From Microcaldota archaeon (GTDB taxonomy: Archaea > Micrarchaeota > Micrarchaeia > Anstonellales > Bilamarchaeaceae), in NCBI GenBank assembly GCA_023247345.1, contig JAHFGR010000061.1, forward strand, positions 1 through 7,015: a stretch of 7,015 nucleotides of DNA. Reading direction: 5' to 3'. A program made the position numbers and the translations under genes. Positions within the stretch are counted from its first letter, which is position 1. Each line of letters opens with the position of its first letter. Shown one piece after another: positions 5,386-7,015 of the stretch. Under the pieces are notes generated by a model, which was given only the letters and a program-made list of their open reading frames with translations, was not told where the DNA came from and did no database searches.

Positions 5386-6246
5386 ATGAGGTCAAGACAA
5401 ACTAGAATCGATAATTTATTCGAGCAAATAAGACGCGCTCGAGAATTGAAGTCAATGCAGGCATTAAGGTCAACAGAACCGATATTAGACCGAATCGGTG
5501 ATATTGATCGCGGTCTGGTAATAGCTGCGCTTCTAAATGATGCAAAAAGCCCAAAACCAGATGTAAGCGAGCGCGCAAAAACAGCATTAATTGCAATGGG
5601 CGAGGCCGAGCTAATAAAGCCTAAAAAAGTGCAGAGGCCCATTCCAGTATTGCAAGGAATAGATCCAATATTAGCCCGAGCAGCATTGACAAACGATACA
5701 AGGCATCCAAATCCAGTTGCCAGATCATTTGCAAGGGCAGTTCTTAGTGAATTGGCAGCAGGAGTTGTCATAGTTATGTTTCTCATAGCACCTATCGATG
5801 CAAGTGCTTCAGATACAAAACCCAAGCAAGTAGCTGTTCAAATAGACAAGGATGCAATTGCTGGAAAGGCATTTGATAATGCAGTAAAACAACTAGGCAA
5901 ACTTAGCGAGCAAAGCATAAAAGCCATTGCAGAAATAAGAGCAATGGTAATTGCAGTTGCAACTGGCAAAGAAATAAAAACCAAACAACCAGACGAAGCG
6001 TGCGAGCTCGGCTGTTTAGGAAAAAAGAAAGAAATAGATCCAGAAACCGGTGAATTCGTAGAAGAAGCGGAAGAGTCAGGTCGAGTGACAGACTATCAAT
6101 TTTCCATTGGAGATGCAAAAACAGCGCAAAGATTCGGCAATGCACTCAAATTAGGCATGTCCGGGCTAAAGGATGTAAAGGTTAATGTTGAAGGGGATAC
6201 AATAACTGTAAAAAATACAGACGTGCGAAGTTCAGTAGATTTCTAG
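5386..6246 (+). CDS. Unrecognised single-pass membrane protein with an internal helical repeat
   Basis: I do not recognise the family. From ATG 5386 the product is 286 residues (300 if the ATG at 5344 is used). SD and TATA positions both favour 5386. Residues 1-30 are Arg-rich and helical-looking. Residues 42-72 and 94-124 are an internal repeat of 31 positions with 10 identities, each with an L..AAL.ND...P.P core and a second helix, like HEAT-type helical pairs. A hydrophobic stretch at about 122-138 (LAAGVVIVMFLIAP) is the only membrane segment. Arg residues lie before it and Asp after it, so the repeats would face the cytoplasm and the C-terminal half outside. That half has a helical region (150-193), a CELGC pair (Cys206, Cys210), an acidic patch, and an alpha/beta end with VKVNVEGDTITVKN. 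A binding or scaffold role is possible but unproven. The gene ends 29 bases before convergent pus10. Confidence 0.75.
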   Translation: MRSRQTRIDNLFEQIRRARELKSMQALRSTEPILDRIGDIDRGLVIAALLNDAKSPKPDVSERAKTALIAMGEAELIKPKKVQRPIPVLQGIDPILARAALTNDTRHPNPVARSFARAVLSELAAGVVIVMFLIAPIDASASDTKPKQVAVQIDKDAIAGKAFDNAVKQLGKLSEQSIKAIAEIRAMVIAVATGKEIKTKQPDEACELGCLGKKKEIDPETGEFVEEAEESGRVTDYQFSIGDAKTAQRFGNALKLGMSGLKDVKVNVEGDTITVKNTDVRSSVDF

Positions 6247-6262
6247 TTTCTTTCCTGTTTCT
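6247..6262 (+). terminator. T-rich terminator after the membrane-protein gene
   Basis: Directly after the TAG stop the plus strand reads TTTCTTTCCTGTTTCT, a pyrimidine-rich run of the kind archaeal polymerase uses to stop. No stem-loop accompanies it. The whole gap to pus10 is 29 bases. Confidence 0.4.
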
Positions 6263-6275
6263 TATAAGATTCTTG

Positions 6276-7015
6276 TCAGATGCACAAATTCAAAAACCCA
6301 TCGTGGATCGCCGTTACTGCCAGTGCAGTGCATTTTGCTCCGTAGCCTAACAAGCCAGCAATGCTTGGATTTGTTCTTTGTGCGTCTCCGTTTATAAGCT
6401 CTTTAATATAAGTTCCAGCCTCTGCCAAAACGCGAATCGTTGCACTATTGCCAGCGTGCTTAATTATTTCTATTTTCTTTATTTTTCTTTTTCTTACAAG
6501 ATCAGCGCGTCTATGCGCCACTCGCTCTGGCGTGCGCTGTTCAATCATCGCGCCATTAATAGAAAGTATTTTTTCAACATCCTCGTTGCTTAGTTCTTTT
6601 TCAAACTCCACTTCTGCTTCATATTCCTTGTCGAAACTAGAATTGGAAACGAGCTCGATTGCTGCGCGATTAGTAAACTTAACATCTTCAATTCCAATTT
6701 CTCCAGATTTGTTTATCTCTTCTGCGATTTCATTCAGGTTCAATCTTCTATTTTTCGGATTGATGATTTCAATAACAAAAGGTCTTCCTGCAGTATTAGT
6801 AGCATCGACGTCTTCTCTTCCTGAGGCATGCAACGAGTAGTTATCAGCATGGGCGCGCTCTTTAAAAACATCCCCAATAAGTTCTTCTACAGAGACATAA
6901 TGCCTGCCTTTTCCATCGCATTTTTTACAACCATGGCCATGACATGTCCAGCATTTCCAGCGCGATTGGGATAAGTTTCCAATAAGTTTTTTATATCTGC
7001 CAAAAATAAACAAAT
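6276..7015 (-). CDS. pus10: tRNA pseudouridine synthase Pus10, N-terminus beyond right edge
   Basis: Archaeal Pus10 makes pseudouridine at tRNA positions 54 and 55 in the T-arm, the job done by TruB at position 55 in bacteria. The frame is open to the right edge. The 245 codons counted from the edge begin with a leucine codon that is not a real start, so the THUMP-containing N-terminal part is missing. Visible: a zinc-type cluster CWTC....CKKC at 21-32 of this fragment, SVEELI (41-46), the catalytic motif ASGREDVDA (63-71), GRPFVIEI.NPK (76-87), QRTPERVAHRRADLVR (159-174) and EAGTYIKELINGD (198-210) with NPSIAGLLG (215-223). The Asp of GRED, probably residue 68, is the expected nucleophile. 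The family sequence usually continues GREDVDxRMLGxGRPF; here it is GREDVDATNTAGRPF, one residue shorter and without that Arg. Convergent with the gene ending at 6246. Confidence 0.92.
   Translation of the reverse strand, partial: LFIFGRYKKLIGNLSQSRWKCWTCHGHGCKKCDGKGRHYVSVEELIGDVFKERAHADNYSLHASGREDVDATNTAGRPFVIEIINPKNRRLNLNEIAEEINKSGEIGIEDVKFTNRAAIELVSNSSFDKEYEAEVEFEKELSNEDVEKILSINGAMIEQRTPERVAHRRADLVRKRKIKKIEIIKHAGNSATIRVLAEAGTYIKELINGDAQRTNPSIAGLLGYGAKCTALAVTAIHDGFLNLCI

Noticed and set aside
5250..5825. 191-codon minus-strand frame opposite the membrane-protein gene
   Set aside because: It is antisense to a gene with better codon and start signals, spans the palindrome and both promoters, and shows low-complexity residues of a shadow frame.
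1..7015. A DGR template repeat or reverse transcriptase inside the window
   Set aside because: No RT motifs in any real gene and no A-rich copy of the variable segments in either strand of the spacers by eye. The machinery, if any, lies outside.
1..7015. tRNA, rRNA, CRISPR array or insertion sequence
   Set aside because: No cloverleaf-like, rRNA-like, regularly spaced repeat or transposase signals were found by eye in the spacers or frames.

Overview
The window looks archaeal. It carries an archaeal/eukaryotic-type tRNA pseudouridine synthase (Pus10) and a Hef/FANCM-type helicase. Most transcription units have a TATA-like box about 25-27 bases before the start codon, which is the leaderless layout common in archaea. 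Two internal or leadered genes instead have a GGTGAT/GTGAT Shine-Dalgarno match four bases before an ATG. The split helicase, the very divergent purD-like gene and the variable-protein pair would suit a DPANN-type archaeon, but that placement is an inference.

Layout. From the left edge to 494 (minus) lies the N-terminal two thirds of an ABC transporter ATPase. It diverges from a two-gene plus-strand cluster (571-2259) of tandem paralogues of an unrecognised family. The first copy has a one-base deletion near 710 that splits it into 571-753 and 768-1442. The second copy (1435-2259) is intact. Facing them are two minus-strand genes: a Hef-type helicase without a nuclease domain (2297-3778) and a PurD-like ATP-grasp protein (3823-5154). 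A 190-base divergent spacer with a strong palindrome separates purD from a plus-strand gene for an unrecognised single-pass membrane protein (5386-6246). Convergent to it is pus10 (6276 to the right edge), cut off at its N-terminal end.

The most notable signal is in the tandem paralogues. They are well conserved until the last ~45 residues and then become highly divergent. There the codon style switches from A/T-ending to runs of C-ending codons (seven or more in a row in both copies), with the first two codon positions differing between copies. This is the footprint expected of diversity-generating retroelement (DGR) mutagenesis of an AAC-rich template. The divergent segments are followed by a conserved FGV..PL terminus, and in the second copy by a perfect 8-bp hairpin, as in known DGR targets. 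No reverse transcriptase or template repeat is in the window, so any such machinery would have to act from elsewhere.

The remaining genes are informational or metabolic housekeeping (DNA repair, purine synthesis, tRNA modification) and do not form an obvious shared pathway with the variable proteins.
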